A DNA stretch of 64,000 nt from Pseudomonas abyssi (GTDB lineage: Bacteria > Pseudomonadota > Gammaproteobacteria > Pseudomonadales > Pseudomonadaceae): NCBI RefSeq assembly GCF_002307495.1, contig NZ_NTMR01000026.1, forward strand, positions 45,620 through 109,619, read 5' to 3'. Below, piece after piece: positions 10,439 through 20,342 of the stretch. The translations under genes were made by a program, and so were the position numbers. Every line of letters begins with the position of its first letter. Positions within the stretch are counted from its first letter, which is position 1. Under the pieces are notes generated by a model. That model ran no database searches, was not told the DNA's origin, and worked only from the letters and a program-made list of their open reading frames with translations.

Positions 10439-10705
10439 ATGGAGAACGGTAAGGTCAAATGGTTCAACAACGCCAAGGGTTATGGGTTTATCGTAGCCGA
10501 CGGCCGGGACGAGGACCTCTTTGCGCATTATTCAGCCATCCATATGGACGGCTATAAAACGCTCAAGGCCGGGCAACCGGTTCAATTCGACATCATCCAG
10601 GGTCCCAAGGGGCTGCACGCCATCAACATTCAATCGCAAGCGGAACACGCTAGCAAGAAAGCGGATGAAATTGAAGGCGCCACTGCCAGCTACGCGCATC
10701 AATAG
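10439..10705 (+). CDS. cspD: Cold-shock domain protein CspD
   Basis: 88 residues. One CSD beta-barrel with RNP1-like KGYGFIV and RNP2-like DLFAHYSAI, plus a 20-residue polar C-terminal tail, as in CspD rather than the 70-residue CspA class. CspD proteins bind single-stranded nucleic acid and in E. coli inhibit replication in stationary phase. The divergent clpS/cspD arrangement is itself diagnostic. A GAGGGA ribosome site lies just upstream. The 223-base clpS-cspD gap holds the two promoters; no confident -10/-35 could be picked. Confidence 0.92.
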   Translation: MENGKVKWFNNAKGYGFIVADGRDEDLFAHYSAIHMDGYKTLKAGQPVQFDIIQGPKGLHAINIQSQAEHASKKADEIEGATASYAHQ

Positions 10706-10732
10706 CGGCGCCTGATAACGGCGGTGCCAGAC

Positions 10733-10764
10733 ACAACAAAGCCGGCGATAGCCGGCTTTGTTGT
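10733..10764. terminator. Bidirectional terminator between cspD and icd
   Basis: 14-bp perfect stem (ACAACAAAGCCGGC and its complement) around a GATA loop. The outer ACAACAAA/TTTGTTGT arms supply a U-rich tract in both directions, which fits convergent cspD and icd. Confidence 0.85.
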
Positions 10765-10804
10765 ATGCAATGCCAAAACGGGCTGCAGCGCAGCCCATCA
10801 GCAA

Positions 10805-12061
10805 TTACATGGCACCGATGACGTCGTCGCCAAACTCGGAGCACTTGCGCAGGGTAGCACCGTCCATCAGACGCTCGAAGTCGTAGGTGACAGTCTTGTT
10901 GGCGATCGCACCATTGACACCCTTGATGATCAGATCAGCCGCCTCAACCCAGCCCATGTGGCGGAGCATCATTTCGGCAGACAGGATCACCGAACCCGGG
11001 TTGACCTTGTCCTGACCGGCGTACTTCGGAGCAGTACCGTGGGTCGCTTCGAACATGGCAACGGAGTCGGACAGGTTGGCACCCGGAGCGATACCGATAC
11101 CACCCACTTCGGCAGCCAGCGCGTCGGACAGGTAGTCACCGTTCAGGTTCAGGGTAGCGATCACGTCGTACTCGGCCGGACGCAGCAGGATCTGCTGCAG
11201 CATGGCGTCAGCGATCACGTCCTTGACGATGACGTTCTTGCCGGTATTCGGGTTCTTGAACTGCATCCACGGGCCGCCGTCCAGCAACTCTGCGCCAAAC
11301 TCGTCGCGCGCCACTTCGTAACCCCAGTCTTTGAAGGCACCTTCGGTGAACTTCATGATGTTGCCCTTGTGAACCAGGGTCAGGGAGTCACGGTCGTTAT
11401 CGACAGTGTATTGCAGGGCCTGGCGAACCAGACGCTTGGTGCCGGCTTCGGAGACAGGCTTGATGCCGATACCGCACATGTCGGTGAAGCGGATCTTCTT
11501 GACGCCCATTTCTTCGGTCAGGAACTTGATGACCTTCTCGGCTTCCGGCGTACCGGCTTTCCACTCAACACCGGCGTAGATGTCTTCGGAGTTCTCGCGG
11601 AAGATGACCATGTCGACGTCACCCGGCTTCTTGACCGGGCTCGGCACGCCTTCGAACCAGCGCACCGGACGTTGGCAAACATACAGATCCAGCTCTTGGC
11701 GCAGCGCGACGTTCAGCGAGCGGATACCACCGCCTACCGGCGTGGTCAGCGGGCCTTTGATGGAAACAACATACTCTTTAACGGCGTCCAGCGTTTCAGC
11801 CGGCAGCCAGGTGTCCTGATCGTAAACCTGGGTGGCTTTCTCACCGGCATAGACTTCCATCCAGGAAATCTTGCGCTTACCGGCGTAGGCCTTCTCAATC
11901 GCCGCGTCGACGACTTTGATCATGACCGGGGAAATGTCGTAACCGATTCCGTCGCCCTCGATGAAGGGGATGATCGGATTATCGGGTACGTTCAGGGAAA
12001 GGTCGGCATTAACGGTAATTTTGTCGCCGCTGGCCGGCACCTGGATCTTTTGGTATCCCAT
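10805..12061 (-). CDS. icd: Isocitrate dehydrogenase, NADP-dependent
   Basis: 418 residues (E. coli Icd 416). Oxidative decarboxylation of isocitrate to 2-oxoglutarate in the TCA cycle. [13 protein letters not shown] holds the substrate-binding, AceK-phosphorylatable serine (Ser115); [10 protein letters not shown] and [10 protein letters not shown] are family metal/substrate motifs; [10 protein letters not shown] lies in the coenzyme loop. The start at MGYQKIQVP has GGAG upstream; 22 extra codons of open frame were discarded. It competes for isocitrate with AceA, encoded 8 kb away, and both upstream regions carry TGTAGT/ACTACA palindromes. Confidence 0.96.
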   Translation of the reverse strand: MGYQKIQVPASGDKITVNADLSLNVPDNPIIPFIEGDGIGYDISPVMIKVVDAAIEKAYAGKRKISWMEVYAGEKATQVYDQDTWLPAETLDAVKEYVVSIKGPLTTPVGGGIRSLNVALRQELDLYVCQRPVRWFEGVPSPVKKPGDVDMVIFRENSEDIYAGVEWKAGTPEAEKVIKFLTEEMGVKKIRFTDMCGIGIKPVSEAGTKRLVRQALQYTVDNDRDSLTLVHKGNIMKFTEGAFKDWGYEVARDEFGAELLDGGPWMQFKNPNTGKNVIVKDVIADAMLQQILLRPAEYDVIATLNLNGDYLSDALAAEVGGIGIAPGANLSDSVAMFEATHGTAPKYAGQDKVNPGSVILSAEMMLRHMGWVEAADLIIKGVNGAIANKTVTYDFERLMDGATLRKCSEFGDDVIGAM

Positions 12062-12156
12062 CTTTGACTCCGTTTGTGTTGTCGTTGCACTGACAGCGTC
12101 GAGGGAGGATAACCCTCGCCGCGCCATTGAATACGGATTTTCAGCGGCGTTATTGT

Positions 12157-12171
12157 TGTAGTTTTCCTACA
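12157..12171. promoter_or_regulatory. RccR/HexR-like palindrome, site 1 upstream of icd
   Basis: TGTAGTTTTCCTACA is an inverted repeat with 5-bp perfect arms, 96-110 bases upstream of the icd start. It resembles the TGTAGT-ACTACA operators I associate with the RpiR-family regulators RccR and HexR of pseudomonads. Assignment to a protein is from memory and inference. Confidence 0.5.
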
Positions 12172-12260
12172 GATTGTCACGCACTTTTGTCTACAACTGT
12201 CCCGCCTGGCTACTTAACACCCCATTCGGCACACCCATCAGGGGTGATTCAGAAAAAATA

Positions 12261-12275
12261 TGTAGTAACACTACA
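12261..12275. promoter_or_regulatory. RccR/HexR-like palindrome, site 2 in the icd-nudJ gap
   Basis: TGTAGTAACACTACA is a perfect 6-bp inverted repeat with a 3-base spacer. A further ACTACA half-site lies at 12282-12287. The site sits mid-way in the 330-base gap between divergent icd and nudJ, so it could act on either gene. The rest of this gap contains no gene that I can support. Confidence 0.55.
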
Positions 12276-12391
12276 ATTCGCACTACACGCACAACCAATC
12301 AGCATCCTAGTCGCTTTCTCCGGCTTTACCAAAGCCAGCTTCACCGCCCGAACGCTTTGCGCTACCCTATCGCACCTGCCGAGGAGTCGCG

Positions 12392-12826
12392 ATGCGCTTT
12401 TTACCCCACGTCACCGTCGCCACCATCGTCGAGCATCAGTCTCGCTTCCTGATGGTCGAGGAAAAACGTGACGGACGTATTGTGCTAAATCAACCTGCAG
12501 GCCATCTCGAGGCCGACGAAACCCTGTTGCAAGCCGCCAGACGGGAAACCCTCGAGGAAACCGCCTGGCACGTCGAACTGGGGGCCGTCATTGGCATCTA
12601 CCTGTTTCAGGCCGCCAACGGTGAAACCTATCAGCGCGTCTGCTTTAGCGCCAAGCCTATCAGCCATGATGCAGACAGACCGCTGGACGAAGGTATTATT
12701 CGTGCCCGCTGGATGACCCTGGACGAGATTGTCGACAATAGCGCCCAGCTGCGCAGCCATCTGGTTGCCGACTGCATTCGCGACTACCTGAACAAACCGC
12801 ACTACTCACTGGATCTGATTCGCTGA
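12392..12826 (+). CDS. nudJ: NUDIX hydrolase, NudJ-type phosphatase
   Basis: 144 residues. The Nudix box begins at Gly37 ([16 protein letters not shown] then TLEETAW), with the catalytic RE...EE residues intact. The usual Gly near the end of the box is Ala here. NudJ in E. coli hydrolyses nucleoside di/triphosphates and HMP-PP; the substrate in this organism is inferred. It directly precedes mnmA with a one-base gap, the same order as E. coli nudJ-mnmA-hflD-purB, and probably heads the run of eight plus-strand genes. Confidence 0.88.
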   Translation: MRFLPHVTVATIVEHQSRFLMVEEKRDGRIVLNQPAGHLEADETLLQAARRETLEETAWHVELGAVIGIYLFQAANGETYQRVCFSAKPISHDADRPLDEGIIRARWMTLDEIVDNSAQLRSHLVADCIRDYLNKPHYSLDLIR

Positions 12827-12827
12827 C

Positions 12828-13952
12828 ATGTCTACCCAGACCACCACGCCCAACTCCGAAATTCGCGTTATCGTCGGCATGTCCGGCGGCGTTGACTCCT
12901 CCGTCTCTGCGGCCCTGCTGCTGGAACAGGGCTATCAGGTTGAAGGCCTGTTCATGAAGAACTGGGACGAGGACGACGGCACCGAATACTGCACCGCCAA
13001 GGAAGACCTGGCCGATGCGCAGGCCGTGAGTGACCGGCTGGGTATCAAGCTGCATACCGCCAATTTCGCGGCCGAGTACTGGGACAATGTGTTCGAACAC
13101 TTCCTGGAAGAATACAAGGCTGGCCGCACGCCCAACCCGGACATCCTTTGCAACCGCGAGATCAAGTTCAAGGCGTTCCTCGACTACGCCCTGAGCCTGG
13201 GTGCCGACCTGATTGCGACCGGGCATTACGTGCGCCGGGGCGAACGCGACGGCCAGACGGTATTGTTGCGCGGCATCGACAACAACAAGGACCAGAGCTA
13301 CTTTCTGCATGCCGTCGGCGCCGAGCAGATCGCACGCACGCTATTTCCCGTCGGCGAGCTGGAAAAGCCGGAAGTCCGCCGCATCGCCGAGCGCTATGAG
13401 CTGGCCACAGCCCGCAAGAAAGATTCCACCGGCATCTGCTTCATTGGCGAGCGCCGCTTCAGCGACTTTCTCAAGCAATACCTGCCAGCCCAACCCGGCG
13501 AGATCGAGACCACCGATGGCACCGTGATCGGCCGCCACGTCGGCCTCATGTATCACACCATCGGCCAGCGCCAGGGTCTGGGTATCGGCGGCCTGCAAGG
13601 CGCCAGTGACGACCCCTGGTATGTGTTGAGAAAGGACCTGACCCGCAACGTGCTCGTGGTCGGCCAGGGCAACAACCACCCTTGGCTGTTTTCCGATGCG
13701 CTGACCTGCTCGTCCATCTACTGGGTCAATGAGCTGGATGTGACTGAGCCGCTGCGCCTGACCGCCAAGGTGCGCTACCGTCAGGCTGACCAAGCCTGCA
13801 CCCTAGAAAAAACGCCCCACGGCTATCTGGTGCGCTTTGACGAACCGCAACGCGCCGTTACCCCAGGACAATCACTGGTTCTCTACCACAACGATATCTG
13901 CCTGGGCGGCGGCGTGATCGAGACCGCTATCGCCAGCGAGGCCGCCGCGTGA
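12828..13952 (+). CDS. mnmA: tRNA-specific 2-thiouridylase MnmA
   Basis: 374 residues. Adds sulfur to U34 of tRNA-Lys, -Glu and -Gln. The PP-loop GMSGGVDSS is at 17-25, catalytic Cys108 in [11 protein letters not shown] and the sulfur-receiving Cys204 in [15 protein letters not shown] and DQSYFLH are also family motifs. The C-terminal OB-like domain is present. The gene overlaps hflD by a GTGA, implying coupled translation. Confidence 0.96.
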   Translation: MSTQTTTPNSEIRVIVGMSGGVDSSVSAALLLEQGYQVEGLFMKNWDEDDGTEYCTAKEDLADAQAVSDRLGIKLHTANFAAEYWDNVFEHFLEEYKAGRTPNPDILCNREIKFKAFLDYALSLGADLIATGHYVRRGERDGQTVLLRGIDNNKDQSYFLHAVGAEQIARTLFPVGELEKPEVRRIAERYELATARKKDSTGICFIGERRFSDFLKQYLPAQPGEIETTDGTVIGRHVGLMYHTIGQRQGLGIGGLQGASDDPWYVLRKDLTRNVLVVGQGNNHPWLFSDALTCSSIYWVNELDVTEPLRLTAKVRYRQADQACTLEKTPHGYLVRFDEPQRAVTPGQSLVLYHNDICLGGGVIETAIASEAAA

Positions 13953-14569
13953 GCCAGCTTACCGATCAGGTCATCGCCTTGGGCGCTACCTTTGAAGCCG
14001 GGTTACAGGTTGATCAACTGGCGCGCAGTGGCAAGCTGAGCGAAGGCCCCGGCAGCTGCCTGGTGGCCAGCATCCTGAACCGCTCCCCCGATCGCGTAGT
14101 GGATGTGTACGGCGGCAGCCCGCACCAGATCCGCCGCGGCCTGCAAGCACTGGAAGCGATGCTGGAGCGCGATACCGCTGCACTCCAGCGCGATGCCCTG
14201 CGCTACGTAATGAACCTGCTGACCCTGCAGCGCCAACTGGCCAAGCGTGACGACATGCTGCAGGTGCTGGGCCAGCGTATCGCCCAGGCAGAACACCAGG
14301 TCGAGCATTTCGGCCTGTTGCACGACAACGTCATGGCCTCGCTGGGCAGCACCTACCAGGACACCATCAGTACCCTGCGCCTGCGCATCCAGGTTCACGG
14401 CGACATGCGCCACCTGCAGCAACCGGAGGTGGCCAACCGGGTCCGCACCCTGCTACTGGCCGGCATCCGCTCCGCCACGCTGTGGCGGCAGTTGGGTGGG
14501 CACCGCTGGCAACTGCTGCTACAGCGTCGCAAGCTGCTGGATGCCACGCGCGCGGTGCTGCGTGGTTGA
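13949..14569 (+). CDS. hflD: High-frequency lysogenization protein HflD homologue
   Basis: 206 residues, mostly helical, matching HflD in length, in internal sequence ([19 protein letters not shown]) and in position between mnmA and purB. In E. coli HflD is a membrane-associated protein that binds phage lambda CII; its housekeeping role is not established. GTG start overlapping the mnmA stop. A transporter gene not found in the E. coli arrangement sits between it and purB. Confidence 0.9.
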   Translation: MSQLTDQVIALGATFEAGLQVDQLARSGKLSEGPGSCLVASILNRSPDRVVDVYGGSPHQIRRGLQALEAMLERDTAALQRDALRYVMNLLTLQRQLAKRDDMLQVLGQRIAQAEHQVEHFGLLHDNVMASLGSTYQDTISTLRLRIQVHGDMRHLQQPEVANRVRTLLLAGIRSATLWRQLGGHRWQLLLQRRKLLDATRAVLRG

Positions 14570-15452
14570 GAGCGTCCGCCTCGACCAACCGCGCCGCGGC
14601 GCACTGCTGCTGGCCCTTTCCGGGCTGCTGTTCGCCATCATGGGCGTGCTCATTCGCGAGGTCTCGACCGGCGTCAACAACGAGACGGTGGTTTTTGCCC
14701 GCAACCTGATTGGCGTTTTCTACTTTCTGCCGCTGATGCTGATCCGAGGCATTGCCCCGTTCCGCACCCGGCGCCTGGGCAGCCACTTTCTGCGCACCTT
14801 TTACGGCCTGGGTGCGATGTACTGCTTCTTCTACGCGATTGCCCACCTGCCGCTGGCAGATGCCATGGTGTTTACCTATGCCGCGCCGGTATTCACACCC
14901 GTGCTGGCCTGGTGGTGGCTGAAGGAAAGCCTGACCGGACGCATGATGCTGTCCGTCGCCATTGGCTTTGTCGGTGTCATTCTGGTCGCCAAACCCACCG
15001 GCGCCCTGTTTGACCCAAAAGCGCTGGCGGGTGTCGCTGCCAGCCTGCTCGCCGCCTGCGCCTTCGTATCGATTCGCGCCATGAGCGACAGCGAGCCGGC
15101 GACCCGCATCGTCTTCTACTTTGCCAGTTTCTCCACGCTGCTCTCGGCCATTCCGCTGCTATGGGCCTATCAGCCGCTGACGCTGCCGCAACTCGGCCTG
15201 CTGACTGCAATCGGCATTGTGGCTACCACCAGCCAACTGGTGATGTCCCGGGCCTATGCCCTGGCTCCGCCGGGCAAAATTGGCCCGCTGAGCTATCTCG
15301 CCATTGTCTTTTCCGGCGCCTTCGCCTGGGTCTTGTGGGACGAACTGCCGGGCTGGTCCTCCTGGCTGGGCGCCGGACTGATTTTTGCCGCCAGTCTGCT
15401 CAGCCTGTATCTGCCGGCAAAGCCGGGCAAAACGCCGCGCGCTGGTGTATGA
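14562..15452 (+). CDS. DMT-superfamily (EamA) transporter
   Basis: About 296 residues with ten predicted membrane helices in two EamA repeats (LLLALSGLLFAIMGVLIRE at the start, a second repeat from about residue 145). Substrate unknown; members include amino-acid and nucleobase exporters. The start is inferred: GTG at 14562 ([13 protein letters not shown]) overlaps hflD by 8 bases; no ATG precedes the first helix and no strong ribosome site is seen. Lying between hflD and purB, it is probably co-transcribed. Confidence 0.85.
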   Translation: MVESVRLDQPRRGALLLALSGLLFAIMGVLIREVSTGVNNETVVFARNLIGVFYFLPLMLIRGIAPFRTRRLGSHFLRTFYGLGAMYCFFYAIAHLPLADAMVFTYAAPVFTPVLAWWWLKESLTGRMMLSVAIGFVGVILVAKPTGALFDPKALAGVAASLLAACAFVSIRAMSDSEPATRIVFYFASFSTLLSAIPLLWAYQPLTLPQLGLLTAIGIVATTSQLVMSRAYALAPPGKIGPLSYLAIVFSGAFAWVLWDELPGWSSWLGAGLIFAASLLSLYLPAKPGKTPRAGV

Positions 15453-16859
<1,407 letters not shown>

Positions 16860-16890
16860 CCCACGCCGGCCAACGCCGCCACCCTGCCCC

Positions 16891-16917
16891 ACAGCGCCCG
16901 GATCTGCCGGGCGCTGT
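16891..16917 (+). terminator. Hairpin after purB
   Basis: Perfect 11-bp stem ACAGCGCCCGG/CCGGGCGCTGT with a 5-base loop. Only CCATTCTGG follows, without a U-run, so termination would be partial; roxA starts 20 bases downstream. Confidence 0.55.
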
Positions 16918-16936
16918 CCATTCTGGAGCCAGAAAG

Positions 16937-18109
16937 ATGACCATTGAATTCGACTCGCTGTTTGGTGATATCGGTGTCGATCGCTTCCTCGCCGAATACT
17001 GGCAGCGCAAACCGCTGCTGATTCGTCAGGCCATTCCCGGTTTCGAAAGCCCGATTGAGCCCAACGAGCTGGCCGGCCTGTCGCTCGAAGAAGAAGTCGA
17101 GTCACGCATTATTCTCAAAGAGGGCTCGCACCCCTGGGAGCTGCGCCAAGGACCCTTCCCGGACGACACCTACCAGCAACTCCCTGAGCGTGACTGGACG
17201 CTGCTGGTGCAGGCAGTCGACCAGTTTGTGCCCGAAGTCGCCGACCTGTTGGCTCAGTTCCGTTTTCTGCCCAGCTGGCGCGTGGACGACATCATGATCA
17301 GCTACGCCACACCCGGCGGCGGCGTTGGCCCGCACTATGACAACTACGACGTGTTTCTGCTGCAGGGCCACGGTAAGCGCCGCTGGCGCATCGGCCAGCA
17401 GTGCAGCGAGGACAGCCCGCTGCTGGAGAACCCGGACCTGCGCATCCTGGCTGAATTCGACTGCCAGGATGAGCGGGTACTGGAGCCCGGCGACATGCTG
17501 TACATCCCGCCGGGTGTCGCCCACGACGGTGTCGCCGAAACCGACTGCATGACCTACTCCATCGGCTTTCGCGCCCCCAGTCACGCCGAGATACTGGTCC
17601 ATTTCACCGACTATCTGGCTCACCACCTGAGTGACGATCAGCGCTACGGCGATGCCGGTGTCAACCGTCCGTCGGATCCTGCAGCCATTGATCCTGCAGC
17701 AATAGACCGCCTGCAACAAAGCGTCCTGCGCCTGGTCTCAGACAAGGAGGCATTGGCAACCTGGTTTGGCCGCCACATGACCGAAGCCAAGTATCCGGAG
17801 CTGGCACAGGCCTACGCCGGTGAACCGGAGCCGCTGGCGGATTTGCTCAATGCCGGCATTGGCCTCGAACCCAACCCGGCGGTGCGCCTGGCGTACTGGG
17901 AAGCGGCAGATGGCAGCTTGCGGTTATTTGCCAACGGCGAGCACTGCGCGGTAGGTCCGGCCCTGCTGCCGCTGGTTCAGCTAATCTGTAACCAACGCTA
18001 CCTGCCAGCCGAACTGCTGCTTGGCTGGACACAGGAAGAGGACGCCCAGCAATTACTGGAACAGCTGGTCGCGAAAGGCTTTTTGTTAATGGAGAGACAG
18101 GATGAATGA
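16937..18109 (+). CDS. roxA: Ribosomal protein uL16 3-hydroxylase RoxA (YcfD)
   Basis: 390 residues. Cupin-fold Fe(II)/2-oxoglutarate oxygenase that hydroxylates an arginine of ribosomal protein uL16. The metal triad is visible: His133 and Asp135 in GPHYDNYD, distal His196 in PPGVAHDG. The C-terminal half carries the dimerisation and winged-helix part typical of YcfD. GGAG lies upstream of the ATG. Proximity to purB matches E. coli ycfD. The gene overlaps the next by 8 bases. Confidence 0.93.
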   Translation: MTIEFDSLFGDIGVDRFLAEYWQRKPLLIRQAIPGFESPIEPNELAGLSLEEEVESRIILKEGSHPWELRQGPFPDDTYQQLPERDWTLLVQAVDQFVPEVADLLAQFRFLPSWRVDDIMISYATPGGGVGPHYDNYDVFLLQGHGKRRWRIGQQCSEDSPLLENPDLRILAEFDCQDERVLEPGDMLYIPPGVAHDGVAETDCMTYSIGFRAPSHAEILVHFTDYLAHHLSDDQRYGDAGVNRPSDPAAIDPAAIDRLQQSVLRLVSDKEALATWFGRHMTEAKYPELAQAYAGEPEPLADLLNAGIGLEPNPAVRLAYWEAADGSLRLFANGEHCAVGPALLPLVQLICNQRYLPAELLLGWTQEEDAQQLLEQLVAKGFLLMERQDE

Positions 18110-19106
18110 CGTCTTTGTTACCACTGCCGACTGGCGCACAGGCAAAGCCCTGCGCGACATACGTCAGCGGGTATTCATTGACGAACAACAGGTTCCCGAG
18201 GACCTGGAGTGGGACGCGCTGGATGAAACAGCCACCCACTTCCTTCTGTATCGAGCAGAGCAGCCGGTCGGCACCGGCCGCCTGCTCGCCGACGGCCACA
18301 TCGGCCGAATCGCCATCCTTCCAGAGCATCGCGGCGCCGGGCTGGGCGACCAGTTGATGCGCGCCATCATCGAGCACGCCCAAGCCCAAGGAATGGATGA
18401 GCTGTTGCTCAGCGCCCAGACCCACGCCATTGCGTTTTATCAGCGGCTGGGCTTCAGCGTCTGCTCTGACGTGTATTTGGACGCCGGGATTGATCATCAG
18501 GACATGTGCTGGCAAGCCCGCGATCAGGTACAAGCGCCGCTGCTCGACATTGAATTTGTTTCCCCCGGGCGCTTCAGCATACTCAACCCGGACACAGACT
18601 CGGAAGCGCCGGCCCGCTACCCCGACGACGATCCGGCACTGACCCCGCTGAATGAAAGCAATGCCCAGTCGCTGCTAAGCGAGCTGGTAACAGGCTGTCG
18701 CCAGCAGTTGCTGGTATTCGCCCCGGAGCAAGCCGCCTGGCTGTTTCAGCGCCGCGACTTCATCCGCGCCTGCGAAGCACTTATTGCTCGCAACCCCAAA
18801 GCGCAGATACGGTTCCTGCTGCAGAGCGTTGACCCGGCGTTCCTCTCCGGGCACACGCCAGTCGCCCTGGCGCATCGTTTCCCCAGTCTGTGCCAGGTGA
18901 AACGCCAGCACCCTGACCTGCCGCTCCAGGCCCAGGTACAGGTCATCAGCGACGACCGCGGATTTCTCATGTTGCCCAAGGCGCGTCAGCGCGACGGCTT
19001 CGTAAGGCACGACAGCCCCGATCAGGCCAAACGCTGGGGTGATCGTTTCGACGAACTTTGGGCCAGCAGCCAAACCGACCCGGCACTGAGGAGGTTTCTA
19101 CTGTGA
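18102..19106 (+). CDS. GNAT acetyltransferase fused to an uncharacterised C-terminal domain
   Basis: 334 residues. Residues 1-145 form a GNAT domain: IRQRVFIDEQQVPEDLEWD is the YjdJ/ElaA-like N terminus, RGAGLG at 77-82 is the acetyl-CoA pyrophosphate loop, and FYQRLGF follows. Residues 180-334 are a separate domain (LVTGCRQQLLVFAPEQAAWLF, DRGFLMLPKARQRDGFV) that I take to be the DUF7931 type; function unknown. It overlaps roxA by 8 bases and the next gene by a GTGA, so it is translated as part of this operon. Substrate unknown. Confidence 0.85.
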   Translation: MNDVFVTTADWRTGKALRDIRQRVFIDEQQVPEDLEWDALDETATHFLLYRAEQPVGTGRLLADGHIGRIAILPEHRGAGLGDQLMRAIIEHAQAQGMDELLLSAQTHAIAFYQRLGFSVCSDVYLDAGIDHQDMCWQARDQVQAPLLDIEFVSPGRFSILNPDTDSEAPARYPDDDPALTPLNESNAQSLLSELVTGCRQQLLVFAPEQAAWLFQRRDFIRACEALIARNPKAQIRFLLQSVDPAFLSGHTPVALAHRFPSLCQVKRQHPDLPLQAQVQVISDDRGFLMLPKARQRDGFVRHDSPDQAKRWGDRFDELWASSQTDPALRRFLL

Positions 19107-19924
19107 AGTCAGGCATACTCAAACTGCTGTGCTGGATGACGCTCTCGATCGCCACCCTGATCGCCAACGCCGCCCCAACCACCGAGGTTGTGCCGCTTGG
19201 CTACAACATGGCCGAGAATATCATCCCCGCCATCCAACCGATGTTGCAGTCCAACGAGCGCGTGTCGGCCTACGGCAACCAGTTGCTGATACGCGCCGAG
19301 CCGCAACGCATCGACGAGATCAAGGCTCTGGTCGCCCGGCTCGACACACAGCCCTCACGGTTGATGATCAGTGTTGCCAACACCGGCAGCAGCAGCGGCA
19401 GTACTGGCGGCTACCGGGTTGACGGCAGAATCGACACCGGGCCAGCCGACATCATCATTGGCGATCCCAACAACCGCGGCAACAGCGCACGTATCATCAA
19501 CCGGCGCACCTACGGCAGCAACGACGGCGTACGTCAGATCATGGCCAGCGAAGGCTACCCGGTATTGATTCAAGGTGGGCAAAGCGTGCCGATTACCACG
19601 ACGACCACCAACGTCTACGGCCAAGTCATCGAGCAAACCCAGTACCAGGACGTGACCCAAGGCTTCTACGCTACGGTGCAACTGAGCGGCGATATGGCGA
19701 CCATCACACTCAGCGCCAACAACAACCGCCTTAACAGCCGCCGCCAGGGCGTGATTGACGTGCAGCAGGCCGACACCGTGGTCACCGCGCCACTGGGCCA
19801 ATGGGTCACCGTTGGGGGGCTCGACGACGCCTCATCGGGGCGCGACAGCGACATCGGGCGACGCATCAGCACGCAACGCAGCGACAGCGGTTCGATTCGC
19901 CTGAAAGTTGACCGCGTAGACTGA
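19103..19924 (+). CDS. Secretin-like periplasmic protein (small, no full secretin ring)
   Basis: 273 residues. GTG start overlapping the previous stop, with GGAGG upstream, then a signal peptide (LLCWMTLSIATLIANA). Residues 25-85 (TEVVPLGYNMAENIIPAIQPML, IDEIKALVARLDTQPS) resemble the N0/NolW domain of secretins. Residues 190-250 (TQGFYATVQLSGDMATITLSA, VVTAPLGQWVTVGGLDD) resemble the secretin core, with a Gly/Ser-rich linker between. At this size it cannot form a canonical secretin channel unless it assembles differently. No type II/III or pilus genes are near. Role unknown. Confidence 0.8.
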   Translation: MKSGILKLLCWMTLSIATLIANAAPTTEVVPLGYNMAENIIPAIQPMLQSNERVSAYGNQLLIRAEPQRIDEIKALVARLDTQPSRLMISVANTGSSSGSTGGYRVDGRIDTGPADIIIGDPNNRGNSARIINRRTYGSNDGVRQIMASEGYPVLIQGGQSVPITTTTTNVYGQVIEQTQYQDVTQGFYATVQLSGDMATITLSANNNRLNSRRQGVIDVQQADTVVTAPLGQWVTVGGLDDASSGRDSDIGRRISTQRSDSGSIRLKVDRVD

Positions 19925-19943
19925 CGCGTCATTTGTCGAACGT

Positions 19944-19969
19944 TGTAGTGCCAACCAAAAAACACTACA
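19944..19969. promoter_or_regulatory. TGTAGTG-N12-CACTACA inverted repeat upstream of aceA
   Basis: Perfect 7-bp arms separated by 12 bases, centred about 387 bases before the aceA start. Same hexamer arms as the icd sites but wider spacing. It ends 7 bases upstream of a TTGACT -35-like element, the position expected of a regulator. Identity with an RccR operator is inferred. Confidence 0.5.
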
Positions 19970-19976
19970 TGCGGCA

Positions 19977-20005
19977 TTGACTTATCCCAGTCGAAGTCCC
20001 ATCAT
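19977..20005 (+). promoter_or_regulatory. Putative aceA promoter with long leader
   Basis: TTGACT (19977-19982), 17-base spacer, CATCAT (20000-20005, 4 of 6 matches to TATAAT). If used, transcription starts near 20012 and leaves a leader of about 330 nt before aceA. The leader contains a small hairpin GAGACC/GGTCTC (20027-20042). Otherwise the 418-base region 19925-20342 holds no gene that I can support. Confidence 0.4.
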
Positions 20006-20342
20006 TGCCCTCGCTCCCGCTAGCCAGAGACCTCAAGGTCTCCGCTTCGCACCCATACCAACGGTTCGATGCGTGTCTTTACAGCCCACAAGGCCGAATG
20101 ACGAGGTGGCGACTGGAACCAAGTTGTCCTGAGGGACGGGGAAGCAATTTAAGCTGCACAGTTGACGCCAGCAGGCAAACGCCATTACCGATGGCTTAGC
20201 GCTCGCACGACTGTCACCTCCTCCCCTCTTGGCACCATGCCAGTCTCCCCCTTTTCATACTGTCCTTTGAGCGTAACCGCAGCAGCGGAGCATTGGGTCG
20301 ACAAATCGTGCTGAACCTAACGCAAACTTTGAAGGATTGACC

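Noticed and set aside
20005..20199. 64-codon open frame in the aceA leader
   Set aside because: No ribosome site, no similarity, atypical composition; treated as untranslated leader.
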